Part shown: positions 32,770 to 41,105 of the stretch, piece by piece
Numbering within the stretch: position 1 is the first letter of the stretch
Layout of the letters: every line of letters begins with the position of its first letter
Assembly: GCA_021787035.1 (NCBI GenBank)
Contig: JAJYMM010000069.1
Location: 1 to 46,388, forward strand
Length of the DNA stretch: 46,388 nucleotides
Origin: Actinomycetes bacterium
GTDB lineage: Bacteria > Actinomycetota > Acidimicrobiia > Acidimicrobiales > Palsa-688
Direction of reading: 5' to 3'
Translations under genes and position numbers: made by a program
Notes under the pieces: model-generated
What the model saw: the letters and a program-made list of their open reading frames with translations, nothing else
The model's database searches: none
Told to the model about the DNA's origin: nothing

Positions 32770-32798
32770 TTGGGACTCCTATGGCCCCGTTGTGTAGA
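32770..32798 (+). promoter_or_regulatory. Weak promoter candidate for the ctaE-qcr operon
   Basis: TTGGGA at 32770-32775 and TGTAGA at 32793-32798 are separated by 17 bases and lie 11 bases before the ctaE ATG, in the 172-base divergent gap with queF. The match to consensus is only moderate. Confidence 0.25.
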
Positions 32799-32809
32799 AA
32801 GTAAGTGTC

Positions 32810-33421
32810 ATGGCTGCGGTGAGCACCACCACTACGGCGAGGCCCGTTGGGGTCAACGATTACCGGCCGGCCCTCATCAACGTCGGCGTGATCGTGTGGC
32901 TCGCGTCCGAGCTCATGTTCTTCAGCGGCCTGTTCGCCACGTACCTGACGCTCCGGGCGGCTACCCCAGTTTGGCCCCCCTTCCACGACAAGGTCGATAT
33001 CCCGACCGTAGGTGTCGCCACGATCGTGCTCGTCGTCTCCTCTGGGACGATGCAGCTTTCGGTCCGCCACCTGCAGCGCGGCAGCCTCGCCGGCTTCAGG
33101 GCTTGGCTGGTGATGACCTGGGCACTCGGGTCGATCTTCGAGGGCATGCAGGTCGTCGACTACATGACCCGTAACTTCCCGATCGGGCAGAGCGCGTACA
33201 GCGGCGCCTTCTACGTGCTCACTGGGATCCACTTCATGCACGTCGCCGGCGGGCTGCTCGCGATGGTGTTCATGTTTTTCCGGTCGCTCAACCCCCACCG
33301 GCGCTTCGGTGGCCACCGAAGCTTGCCCCACGTGGAGGTGCTGTCGTATTACTGGCACTTCGTGGACGTGGTCTGGATAGGCCTGTACGCGATGATCTTC
33401 CTCCTCCCGTCTACAAAATGA
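32810..33421 (+). CDS. ctaE: Cytochrome c oxidase subunit III
   Basis: Subunit III of the aa3-type oxidase in the cytoplasmic membrane. Five hydrophobic segments are evident. Conserved are WLASELMFFSGLFATYLTLR near the start, GIHFMHVAGGLLAMVFMFF and the end VLSYYWHFVDVVWIGLYAMI. 203 aa is the normal actinobacterial length. ATG 32810. It precedes the bc1 genes, the usual actinobacterial order, consistent with a bc1-aa3 supercomplex. Subunits I and II are not in the window. Confidence 0.96.
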   Translation: MAAVSTTTTARPVGVNDYRPALINVGVIVWLASELMFFSGLFATYLTLRAATPVWPPFHDKVDIPTVGVATIVLVVSSGTMQLSVRHLQRGSLAGFRAWLVMTWALGSIFEGMQVVDYMTRNFPIGQSAYSGAFYVLTGIHFMHVAGGLLAMVFMFFRSLNPHRRFGGHRSLPHVEVLSYYWHFVDVVWIGLYAMIFLLPSTK

Positions 33422-33431
33422 GGAGCAGGAC

Positions 33432-34286
33432 ATGAGCCGCACCAACAAAAGCCGTGCCTTGGCAGGGCCGGCAGCTCTGGTCGCATTAGCGGCCGCGCTG
33501 TTTTCGGTGCTGGTCTGGGCAGTCCCGGCACCTGCGCAGTCGAAGGCTTCTACCAACGTCGCGGCGAAGGCCCCTGCCAAGGTCGCAGCCGGCACGGTCG
33601 CCAACGACGCCGGGGGGACGATCGCCGTCAGCACCAACCCGGCGACCATAACCGCCGGCCAGTTCCTCTACGACGAGCACTGCCAGGCCTGCCACGGGTC
33701 CGGGGCCGTAGGCGCCAGGGCGCCGCAGCTGCTAGACGTGGGGCCGGCCGCGGTCGACTTCATGCTGTCGACCGGGCGCATGCCCCTCAACTCGATCACC
33801 CAGCAGCCCTTGCCGGGGAGGCCGTACTTCAACAAGACAGAGATTGCCCAGATCGTCGCCTACATCAACTTCGTCGACCGTTCCCACGGCACCCCCGGCG
33901 TGGGAATCCCCAAAGTGACGCCCGCCTCGCTGTCGGAGGGCAACCAGCTCTTCTTGTTGAACTGCTCCCAGTGCCACGACGCGTCCGGTGCCGGCGGGAT
34001 GCTCTCGCACGGATATGTCGTCCCGAGCCTCCGCCAGGCCACCAAGGAACAGATCGCCGAAGCCATCCGGGTCGGCCCACGTCCTATGCCGGGCTTCGGC
34101 CCGGGCCAGCTCACCGACCAGCAGGTATCGGCAATTGCCAACTACGTCTACTACTTGGCCCACAGCGGCAACCGAGGGGGCTTTGGGATAGCCAACTTCG
34201 GCCCCGTCCCAGAGGGCTTCGTCGCCATCATCTTCGGCCTGGGCCTCCTCCTCCTCGTAGCCCGCCTGATCGGTAACAGGGGTTAG
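33432..34286 (+). CDS. qcrC: Di-heme cytochrome c of the bc1 complex (QcrC)
   Basis: Carries electrons from the bc1 core to the oxidase in actinobacteria. Two heme c sites are present: CQACH at residues 84-88 and CSQCH at 178-182. The N-terminus is a signal-anchor or cleavable signal (hydrophobic 10-33, then VPAPAQS), and a membrane helix near 258-280 anchors the C-terminus (IIFGLGLLLLVARLIG). Ala/Lys/Thr-rich residues 36-70 separate the signal from the first heme domain. 284 aa. ATG 33432 follows GAGGAGC. qcrA begins 3 bases after the stop. Confidence 0.95.
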   Translation: MSRTNKSRALAGPAALVALAAALFSVLVWAVPAPAQSKASTNVAAKAPAKVAAGTVANDAGGTIAVSTNPATITAGQFLYDEHCQACHGSGAVGARAPQLLDVGPAAVDFMLSTGRMPLNSITQQPLPGRPYFNKTEIAQIVAYINFVDRSHGTPGVGIPKVTPASLSEGNQLFLLNCSQCHDASGAGGMLSHGYVVPSLRQATKEQIAEAIRVGPRPMPGFGPGQLTDQQVSAIANYVYYLAHSGNRGGFGIANFGPVPEGFVAIIFGLGLLLLVARLIGNRG

Positions 34287-34289
34287 CCG

Positions 34290-35351
34290 ATGGAGACCGT
34301 AAGAGAGGGAACGGCGAGCCGGGACGGCGAGGGCGAACGGCCCTTTGAGCTGCCGGAGGTGATGACCGGCACCCACGGCCCCGAGGATGGGGCGGGGACG
34401 GGTACCCCCTGGCCCGACGACGTCCCGCCCGAGCAAGACGACACCTGGTTCCCGCTGCGCGATCAACCCTGGAAGGCGCGGCGCCTCGAGTACCTGATTG
34501 CCTCCCTGTGGATGGTCACCGGGGGCTGCGGCATCGGGCTCATGATCTGCTACTGGACCGGAGGCCAGGCACAGGTAGAGGGGGCGCTCCTCGCGGCTGC
34601 CTTCGGGTGCCTCGGCGCCGGCCTTGTGCTGTGGGCTCGTTTCTTGTTGCCCGGCCAAGACGTGGTTGGCAGTCGGGGCATCCACTATTCAGACCAGGAG
34701 GAACGCGCCGCTGTGGTCGCCTCGCTGTCGCGTGGCACGGACGCGATGATGGCGCGGCGGGGCTTCCTTGTGAAAAAGGTCTTGGTCCCCATGGGGGGCA
34801 TCTTCGGGATCGCCGCCCTTTGGCCTCTTGCCTCGCTCGGGCCGCGCTACGGCCGGTTCCTCTACCACACTGCTTGGTACCCCGGGGCCAGGCTGGTGGA
34901 CGAGAACGGAAGGCCGATCAGAGTCGGCGACCTCGAAGTTGACGGCGTTTTGACGGTCTTCCCCGAGGGCCACACCGACGACACGCTCCCCCAAAATGCC
35001 ATGTCGCCGGCGGTGCTATTGAACATCGGGGGCGACGTCATCCACGAGCGCAAGATCAATGTCGGCTTCGAGCAGCGCTCCGGGGGCAACGGGTACGTCT
35101 GCTTCTCGAAAATCTGCACGCACGCCGGTTGCGCCGTGACGCTTTTCAACGTGCTGTCGATGCAGCTGGTCTGCCCCTGCCACCAGTCGACCTTCAACAT
35201 CTTGGAGGACTGCAAGCCCGTGTTCGGTCCCGCACCCCGGCCGCTGCCGCAGCTCCCCCTCCTGGTGAGCCCTGACGGCTACCTGTACGCGAAGAGCGAC
35301 TTCGTCGAGCCGGTGGGGCCTGGGTTCTGGAACAGGGGAGGGCCGGCGTGA
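34290..35351 (+). CDS. qcrA: Rieske iron-sulfur subunit of the bc1 complex
   Basis: The 2Fe-2S subunit takes electrons from quinol. The cluster ligands are in KICTHAGCAVTLF and VCPCHQSTFN. Actinobacterial QcrA has three N-terminal membrane helices; matching hydrophobic segments are seen near residues 70-120 and 165-190. About 60 acidic, Gly/Pro-rich residues precede the first helix. 353 aa is typical. ATG 34290. The TGA overlaps the qcrB GTG. Confidence 0.95.
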   Translation: METVREGTASRDGEGERPFELPEVMTGTHGPEDGAGTGTPWPDDVPPEQDDTWFPLRDQPWKARRLEYLIASLWMVTGGCGIGLMICYWTGGQAQVEGALLAAAFGCLGAGLVLWARFLLPGQDVVGSRGIHYSDQEERAAVVASLSRGTDAMMARRGFLVKKVLVPMGGIFGIAALWPLASLGPRYGRFLYHTAWYPGARLVDENGRPIRVGDLEVDGVLTVFPEGHTDDTLPQNAMSPAVLLNIGGDVIHERKINVGFEQRSGGNGYVCFSKICTHAGCAVTLFNVLSMQLVCPCHQSTFNILEDCKPVFGPAPRPLPQLPLLVSPDGYLYAKSDFVEPVGPGFWNRGGPA

Positions 35352-36934
35352 GCACGGTCGCCGAACGCAGCACCGCTCGTAAGCGGGCGCTCCTCGAGGA
35401 GAAGGTCCTCGACGAGATCGATGACCGTCTCGGTACATCCAAATGGCTCCGCAACGCCATGGACAAGATCTTCCCCGACCATTGGTCGTTCATGGTCGGC
35501 GAGATCGCCATGTACAGCTTCGTCATCTTGATCATCACGGGCATTTACCTAGCCCTCTTCTATAGCCCTTCCGGCTCCGTCGTCGTCTACCACGGCCCAT
35601 ATGCCCCCCTCGACGGTCAGAAAATGACCCAGGCGTACGAGAGCGTGATCAACCTGTCCTTCTCTGTGCGCGCAGGGCTCGTCATGCGCCAGGCGCACCA
35701 CTGGGCGGCCGACATCTTCCTCGCTGCGATCGCCTTCCACCTGTGCCGGGTCTTCTTCACGGGTGCCTTCCGCAAGCCCCGTGAAACCAACTGGATTATC
35801 GGGCTCACGCTTTTGCTCGTCGCGATGCTCGAGGGCTTCTCTGGCTACTCGCTCCCCGACGACCTGCTCTCCGGCTCGGGCCTCAGGGTCGTGTTCTCGA
35901 TCATCCAGTCCATCCCCTTTGTGGGCGTTTGGGTCGCGTTCACCCTGTGGGGCGGGGCGTTCCCAGGGACCTCGGTGTTCTTCACGAGGCTTTTCGTCAT
36001 CCACGAGTTCTTGTTCCCCCTGATCCTGCTCGGGCTCCTCGGTGCTCACCTCGGGATCTTGTGGCACCAAAAGCACACCGACTTCCCCGGCCCAGGCAAG
36101 ACGGAGCACAACATCGTCGGGAGCCGGCTCTGGCCGCAGTACGCGATCAAGTCGGGCGGGCTCTTCATGTTCATCGCCGCGATCGTCTTCGGGTTGGGCG
36201 GTTTCGTCCAGATAAACCCGATCTGGGTGTACGGTCCCTACAGCCCCGCCCGAGGGAGCGCTGGTACCCAGCCCGACTGGTACGTGGGGTGGCTGGACGG
36301 GGCCCTTCGGCTATGGCCCCACTGGGAGTTCCGGAGCTTCGGCCACGAGATCGCCAACCCGTTCTTCCCGGGCATACTGCTCCCGGGCATCGTGTTCACG
36401 ATCATGTACGCGTGGCCGGCCATCGACCGCCGGCTCTTTGCCGACAACGAGGAGCACAACCTCCTCGACCGGCCGCGCGACAAGCCCCTGCGTACGGCGA
36501 TCGGCGTGGGGGCGCTGTTCTTCTTTGCCGACCTAACCGTGGCGAGCGCCACCGACCTGATCGGGAACGCCCTCAACATCTCCTTCGAGCTCCTGATCGA
36601 GATCCTCCAGTACGGCTCGTTCGTAGCGCCGATAGTGGCGGGCGTTGTGACCTACAAGGTCTGCAACCTCCTCAACGCGCAGAACGCCCACCCGATCCAG
36701 CGCCCCGTCGGCGGCATCATCGTGCGAGATGCGCGGGGTGCCTTCCACACGCTCGGGGCAGAGCACGCGCACGAGGCTCACGATGGCGACCGTCACGGCA
36801 ATGGGGGCGATAGCGGGCACGGCGGCGAGGAGCCCGGGCTCGAGGCGGCCGGGCTCGAGGCTGCCGGGCTCGAGGCGGCCGGGCTCGAGGCGGCCGGGCT
36901 CGAGGCGGCCGGCGGCGAACCGGCAGGGGGATAA
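35348..36934 (+). CDS. qcrB: Cytochrome b subunit of the bc1 complex, with repeat tail
   Basis: The membrane subunit that binds two b hemes and quinone. Heme-binding His occur in VMRQAHHWAADIFLAAIAFH and HEFLFPLILLGLLGAHLGILW, followed by HQKH. The C-terminal part of the b subunit is fused, as usual in actinobacteria. Residues after about 465 are unusual: a His/Asp/Gly-rich stretch (HAHEAHDGDRHGNGG) and then five LEAAG pentads in the cytosolic or exterior tail. GTG 35348 in a GTGA overlap with qcrA. 528 aa. Confidence 0.96.
   Translation: MSTVAERSTARKRALLEEKVLDEIDDRLGTSKWLRNAMDKIFPDHWSFMVGEIAMYSFVILIITGIYLALFYSPSGSVVVYHGPYAPLDGQKMTQAYESVINLSFSVRAGLVMRQAHHWAADIFLAAIAFHLCRVFFTGAFRKPRETNWIIGLTLLLVAMLEGFSGYSLPDDLLSGSGLRVVFSIIQSIPFVGVWVAFTLWGGAFPGTSVFFTRLFVIHEFLFPLILLGLLGAHLGILWHQKHTDFPGPGKTEHNIVGSRLWPQYAIKSGGLFMFIAAIVFGLGGFVQINPIWVYGPYSPARGSAGTQPDWYVGWLDGALRLWPHWEFRSFGHEIANPFFPGILLPGIVFTIMYAWPAIDRRLFADNEEHNLLDRPRDKPLRTAIGVGALFFFADLTVASATDLIGNALNISFELLIEILQYGSFVAPIVAGVVTYKVCNLLNAQNAHPIQRPVGGIIVRDARGAFHTLGAEHAHEAHDGDRHGNGGDSGHGGEEPGLEAAGLEAAGLEAAGLEAAGLEAAGGEPAGG
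36836..36910 (+). repeat. 15-bp tandem repeat at the qcrB 3' end
   Basis: Five 15-base units GGGCTCGAGGCGGCC; only the second differs, by one base. They encode LEAAG pentads in the last 35 residues of cytochrome b. Near identity points to recent expansion. Confidence 0.95.
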
Positions 36935-36968
36935 CGAGCCCCCGGGCGCGCGAGCGCACTAAGTTTCT

Positions 36969-38198
36969 TTGACAGTGCGCACCCTTTCGATTGTGCTGGC
37001 AGGAGGCGAGGGCAAGCGCTTGTTGCCCCTCACGCTCGACCGTGCCAAGCCTGCAGTGCCGTTCGGCGGCCACTACCGCCTGATCGACTTCGTGCTGTCA
37101 AACTTGGCAAACGCTGACTTCTTGAAAGTCATCGTCCTCACGCAGTACAAGAGCCACAGCCTCGACCTCCACGTGACGCGGACATGGCGGCTCTCCAACC
37201 TGCTCGGGTATTACGTGACGCCCGTCCCGGCCCAGATGCGCCGCGGCCCCTGGTGGTTCGCGGGCTCAGCGGACGCCATTTACCAAAACCTGAACATCGT
37301 GAGCGACGAGCGACCCGACTACATCTTGGTCTTCGGCGCCGACCACATTTACCGTATGGACCCCCGCCAGATGCTCGAGCAGCACATCCAAAGCGGGGCC
37401 GCCGTTACTGTCGCGGCCATCGGTGTACCTGCCGGCGAGGCCGGCAGCTTCGGCATCATCGAGCCGGCGAAGGGCATGCGTATCTCGCGCTTCATCGAGA
37501 AGCCAGCGGACCCGCTCGCCCTGGCTGGCGGCCGCAAGGAGCTCTTTGCCTCGATGGGCAACTACATCTTCACGGCCGAGGCGCTCGTAGACGCCTTGCG
37601 CGAGGATGCCGAGGACTCGGGCAGCCGCCATGACATGGGCGGCGACATCGTGCCACGCTTCGTCGAGGCAGGTGATGCCCACTTTTACGATTTCGGCGCC
37701 AACCTCGTACCAGGTTGCACGGACAAGGAGCGGGGTTACTGGCGTGACGTTGGGACCCTCGACGCCTACTACGAGGCGAGCATGGACCTCGTCTCCGTCG
37801 ACCCGGTCTTCAACCTCTACAACGAGGAGTGGCCGATCCACACGAGCCCGTCTTCGCTGCCACCGGCCAAGTTCGTGTTCGAAGAGCCGTCGAGGCGCGG
37901 CCTCGCCTTCGATTCCATCGTCTCGGCCGGGACGATCATCTCGGGAGGCACCGTGCGCCGTTCTGTCATTTCCTCCGGCGTTCTCGTCGACCAGGGAGCG
38001 CTCGTCGAGGAGTCCGTCGTGATGGACCGGGTGCGCATCGGGGAGGGGGCAGTCGTACGCAGGGCCATCGTCGACAAAAATGTCGTGATCGAGCCAGGAG
38101 CCCGCGTGGGTGTCGACGCCGAGCTGGACGCGAGCCATTTCACGATCTCGGCCGGTGGCGTGGTGGTCATAGGCAAGGGGGAGAAGGTCGTCGCTTGA
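36969..38198 (+). CDS. glgC: Glucose-1-phosphate adenylyltransferase
   Basis: Makes ADP-glucose, the donor for glycogen. The nucleotide-binding start [20 protein letters not shown] and [19 protein letters not shown] are diagnostic, as are [12 protein letters not shown] and [12 protein letters not shown] left-handed beta-helix follows ([20 protein letters not shown]). The start is either TTG 36969 (409 aa) or GTG 36975 (407 aa); neither has a strong ribosome site. The stop TGA overlaps the glgA TTG (TTGA). Confidence 0.95.
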   Translation: MTVRTLSIVLAGGEGKRLLPLTLDRAKPAVPFGGHYRLIDFVLSNLANADFLKVIVLTQYKSHSLDLHVTRTWRLSNLLGYYVTPVPAQMRRGPWWFAGSADAIYQNLNIVSDERPDYILVFGADHIYRMDPRQMLEQHIQSGAAVTVAAIGVPAGEAGSFGIIEPAKGMRISRFIEKPADPLALAGGRKELFASMGNYIFTAEALVDALREDAEDSGSRHDMGGDIVPRFVEAGDAHFYDFGANLVPGCTDKERGYWRDVGTLDAYYEASMDLVSVDPVFNLYNEEWPIHTSPSSLPPAKFVFEEPSRRGLAFDSIVSAGTIISGGTVRRSVISSGVLVDQGALVEESVVMDRVRIGEGAVVRRAIVDKNVVIEPGARVGVDAELDASHFTISAGGVVVIGKGEKVVA

Positions 38199-39400
38199 AG
38201 GTCGCCCTGCTCACCCGCGAGTACCCGCCTGAGACCTACGGCGGCGCGGGGGTTCACGTCGAGTACCTCGCCCGTGAGCTGGCGGGCCTTGTCGACGTCG
38301 GCGTGCGCTGTTTTGGCCCTCCGAGGCAGGACCCCCTCGTCAAGGCCTCTTACGAGCCGTGGGGCGCCTTCGCTAAGGATGGGAAAGGGTCGGCCCTTGC
38401 GTACCTATCGGTCGACCTTCGGATGGCCGAAGACGTTGCTGGAGCCGACCTCGTCCATAGCCACACCTGGTACGCCAATTTCGGGGGCTACCTTGCCCAG
38501 GTGCTCTACGGGACCCCTCACGTAGTCACCTCCCACAGCCTGGAGCCCCTCCGCCCGTGGAAGGCCGAGCAGTTGGGACCGGGCTACCGCCTCTCCTCCT
38601 GGGCAGAACGGACGGCCATAGAGCAAGCCGACGCCGTCATCGGCGTCTCGAGGGCGATGGTCGACGACATCCTGCGCGTGTACCCCGCCGTTGACCCGGC
38701 TCGCGTGAAGGTCGTGCACAACGGCATCGACACCGACGAGTTCTTCCCCGACCCTGAGACCGACGCCCTGGCAAGCCTCGGCATCGACCCAGAAGCCCCC
38801 TACGTCCTTTTCGTTGGCCGGGTCGCAAGGCAAAAGGGCATCACCTACCTGCTCGAAGCGGCGCGGGGGTTCGTGCCTGAGGCAGGGCTCGTCGTTTGTG
38901 CCACCGCCCCCGACACGCCCGAGGTAGAAGCCGAAGTCCGTGCCGGGGTGGACGCGCTCACCGCCGAGCGAGGCGGCGTGACTTGGCTCGACGCGATGCT
39001 CCCGCGCCGTCAAGTCGTCCAGCTCATGAGCCACGCGGCCGTCTTCGTCTGCCCCTCGGTGTACGAACCGTTCGGCTTCATAAACGTGGAGGCCATGGCG
39101 TGTGGGGCACCGGTCGTGGCGAGCGCCGTGGGCGGTATCCCCGAAGTGGTAGTAGACGGGGAGACCGGGTTGCTCGTGCCCTTCGAGCCGAGCGGCGACC
39201 CCTTCGGGTCCCCGGCAGACCCCGCCGCGTTCGCGTCTGCCCTCTCCGCCCAGGTGAACCGCCTGCTCAGGGACCCCGACCTCGCCAGGCGCCTCGGTGC
39301 CGCCGGCAGGCGGCGCGCCGTGGCCGAGTTCACCTGGCCTGCGGTCGCGCTGAAGACGGTGCAGGTCTATAAAGAGGCCCTTTCAGCCCGGCCCAGTTAG
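38195..39400 (+). CDS. glgA: Glycogen synthase, actinobacterial type (possible maltose-1-phosphate synthase)
   Basis: A GT-B glycosyltransferase using ADP-glucose. The start [20 protein letters not shown] is typical, followed by the C-terminal nucleotide-binding half with [19 protein letters not shown] and [20 protein letters not shown]. The TTG at 38195 overlaps the glgC stop and gives 401 aa, the usual length of the actinobacterial GlgA/GlgM group; longer upstream frames lie in glgC. Mycobacterial members make alpha-maltose-1-phosphate for GlgE rather than extending glycogen directly; which applies here is not visible. GlgE is not in the window. Confidence 0.92.
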   Translation: MKVALLTREYPPETYGGAGVHVEYLARELAGLVDVGVRCFGPPRQDPLVKASYEPWGAFAKDGKGSALAYLSVDLRMAEDVAGADLVHSHTWYANFGGYLAQVLYGTPHVVTSHSLEPLRPWKAEQLGPGYRLSSWAERTAIEQADAVIGVSRAMVDDILRVYPAVDPARVKVVHNGIDTDEFFPDPETDALASLGIDPEAPYVLFVGRVARQKGITYLLEAARGFVPEAGLVVCATAPDTPEVEAEVRAGVDALTAERGGVTWLDAMLPRRQVVQLMSHAAVFVCPSVYEPFGFINVEAMACGAPVVASAVGGIPEVVVDGETGLLVPFEPSGDPFGSPADPAAFASALSAQVNRLLRDPDLARRLGAAGRRRAVAEFTWPAVALKTVQVYKEALSARPS

Positions 39401-39468
39401 TGAGGGCACGCTTGAGCGGCTATCATCGTGGTGGTGCCCTTCGCACGGGCGCGGGGTAGGCAACAACC

Positions 39469-40158
39469 ATGATCCGCTTCGAGCACGTCCATAAGGCGTA
39501 CAAGGGCTCCGTGACGGCCTTGAAGGACGTCACGGTAGACATCAAGCGGGGGGAGTTCGTCTTCGTCGTCGGGCCCTCGGGCTCTGGGAAGACCACGTTC
39601 CTCTCCCTTGTTACCAAAGAGGAGCGGGCCGACTCGGGCGAGATCTGGGTGGCTGGCAAGGAAGTGGGGTCCCTACCCCCCTGGAAGGTGCCCTATCTCC
39701 GGCGCAATATCGGGTGCATATTCCAGGACTTCCGCCTGTTGCCCGAGCGCAGCGTCTATGACAACGTAGCGTTCGCCCTCGAGGTCACGGGTCGGCCGCG
39801 CCACTTCGTGCGCAGCCAGGTACCCCAGATCCTCGAACTTGTCGGGCTCGGCAGCAAGATGGGCCGCAAGCCCGGTGAGCTCTCTGGAGGTGAGCAGCAG
39901 CGGGTGGCGGTTGCTAGGGCGTTCGTGAACCGGCCGCTCATCCTCCTCGCCGACGAGCCGACGGGCAACCTGGACCCAGCCACCACGGCTGGGATCATGC
40001 GGTTGCTCGAGAGGATCAACCAGTACGGCACCACAGTCGTCATGGCCACTCACCACCAGGAGATCGTCGACGCCATGAGGAAGCGCGTGATCGAGCTCGA
40101 CCACGGGATCGTCGTGCGTGACCAGGCAAGAGGCGTGTACGGGATGGTTGACGCTTGA
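39469..40158 (+). CDS. ftsE: Cell division ATP-binding protein FtsE
   Basis: ATPase that with FtsX controls peptidoglycan hydrolases at division. Walker [10 protein letters not shown] at residues 35-43, signature [14 protein letters not shown], Walker [15 protein letters not shown] and the H-loop MATHHQEIV are all intact. 229 aa is normal. ATG 39469. In many actinobacteria prfB precedes and smpB follows ftsEX; here glgA precedes and a GH15 gene follows. Confidence 0.96.
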   Translation: MIRFEHVHKAYKGSVTALKDVTVDIKRGEFVFVVGPSGSGKTTFLSLVTKEERADSGEIWVAGKEVGSLPPWKVPYLRRNIGCIFQDFRLLPERSVYDNVAFALEVTGRPRHFVRSQVPQILELVGLGSKMGRKPGELSGGEQQRVAVARAFVNRPLILLADEPTGNLDPATTAGIMRLLERINQYGTTVVMATHHQEIVDAMRKRVIELDHGIVVRDQARGVYGMVDA

Positions 40159-40211
40159 GCTTGGCCTCGAGGCGGGGCTGGCAGATCGTCACGGTTTAGA
40201 GGGAGCTGCGC

Positions 40212-41105
40212 TTGGCATTACCGAGTTCGTACGTCTTGCGCGAGACGGGGGGCAACCTCGCACGCAATGTGGTGATGACCGTGGCGGCCGTCGTCACCAT
40301 GGCCGTCTCGCTCACAGCTTTGGGGAGCGTCCTCATCATGCGCCAGGCGGTCAACAAGGCGACCGTGCAGTACCAAGGCGGGGTCGAGCTGGTGATCTTC
40401 TTGAACGCGAACGTGAGCTCGCAGGAGATCACCGGCATCCGCCAGCAGCTCGTCTCGATGACCCCTGCCCAGATAAAGAAGTGCTCCTACGTCGACAAGG
40501 CGCAGGCCTACGTGGAGTTCAGGCAGATGTTCAGCGGGCAACCCGACATGTTGAAGGTCATGACGCCGGCCAACATGCCCCCATCGTTCCGCTGCGTGCC
40601 GGCCAAGGCGCAGAGCCTGAGCCAGCTGGACGCCGAGTTCTCCAAACAGCCCGGGGTCTATTCCGTCGAGTACCCCGGCCAGGAGATCAAGCAGTGGCTC
40701 GCCCACTTCGCGACTTTGCGCAACGTCACCTTGGTCGTGGCCGCCGGCGTGATGATCGGTGCCATCGCCCTCGTGGTCAACACCATCCAGCTCGCGATCT
40801 TTGCCCGGCGCCGGGAGGTGGCCGTCATGAAGCTGGTTGGCGCGACCAACTGGTTTATACGGGTGCCGTTCATGTTCGAAGGGCTGGTAGAGGGCTTGGT
40901 CGGAGCGGTCATCGCCTTTGTGATCACCTTCACTGCCCGCAACACGCTCGCTTCTTTCACCGGCACTAACCCCCTCATCCCGAGCCAACCCCTAATCGTG
41001 AGCTCCCACGAAGCGTTCCTGACCGGCATCCTGATCGTCGTGGTCGGAGCGGCGGTGGGTGCGGTTGGATCCGGTTTCGCGGTGCGGCGGCACCTGTCGG
41101 TATGA
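40212..41105 (+). CDS. ftsX: Cell division membrane protein FtsX
   Basis: Partner of FtsE in the cytoplasmic membrane. Four hydrophobic segments are seen: near residues 20-45, and three in the C-terminal half (VVAAGVMIGAIALVVNTIQL, LVEGLVGAVIAFVITFTA, GILIVVVGAAVGAVGS). A large extracellular loop of about 120 residues lies between the first two and contains two Cys (KKCSYV, FRCVPAK) that may pair. The start is TTG 40212, with GGGAG at 40201-40205 and a 6-base spacer. The stop overlaps the next ATG. 297 aa is normal. Confidence 0.94.
   Translation: MALPSSYVLRETGGNLARNVVMTVAAVVTMAVSLTALGSVLIMRQAVNKATVQYQGGVELVIFLNANVSSQEITGIRQQLVSMTPAQIKKCSYVDKAQAYVEFRQMFSGQPDMLKVMTPANMPPSFRCVPAKAQSLSQLDAEFSKQPGVYSVEYPGQEIKQWLAHFATLRNVTLVVAAGVMIGAIALVVNTIQLAIFARRREVAVMKLVGATNWFIRVPFMFEGLVEGLVGAVIAFVITFTARNTLASFTGTNPLIPSQPLIVSSHEAFLTGILIVVVGAAVGAVGSGFAVRRHLSV

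Noticed and set aside
32638..32809. preQ1 riboswitch upstream of queF
   Set aside because: No recognisable aptamer stem and A-rich tail was seen before the GTG starts on the - strand.
37829..38194. Upstream extension of glgA into glgC
   Set aside because: The residues are a shadow of glgC; TTG 38195 gives the conserved GlgA start and normal length.
39401..39468. Promoter with TATCAT before ftsE
   Set aside because: No -35 at suitable spacing; weak short inverted repeats only.
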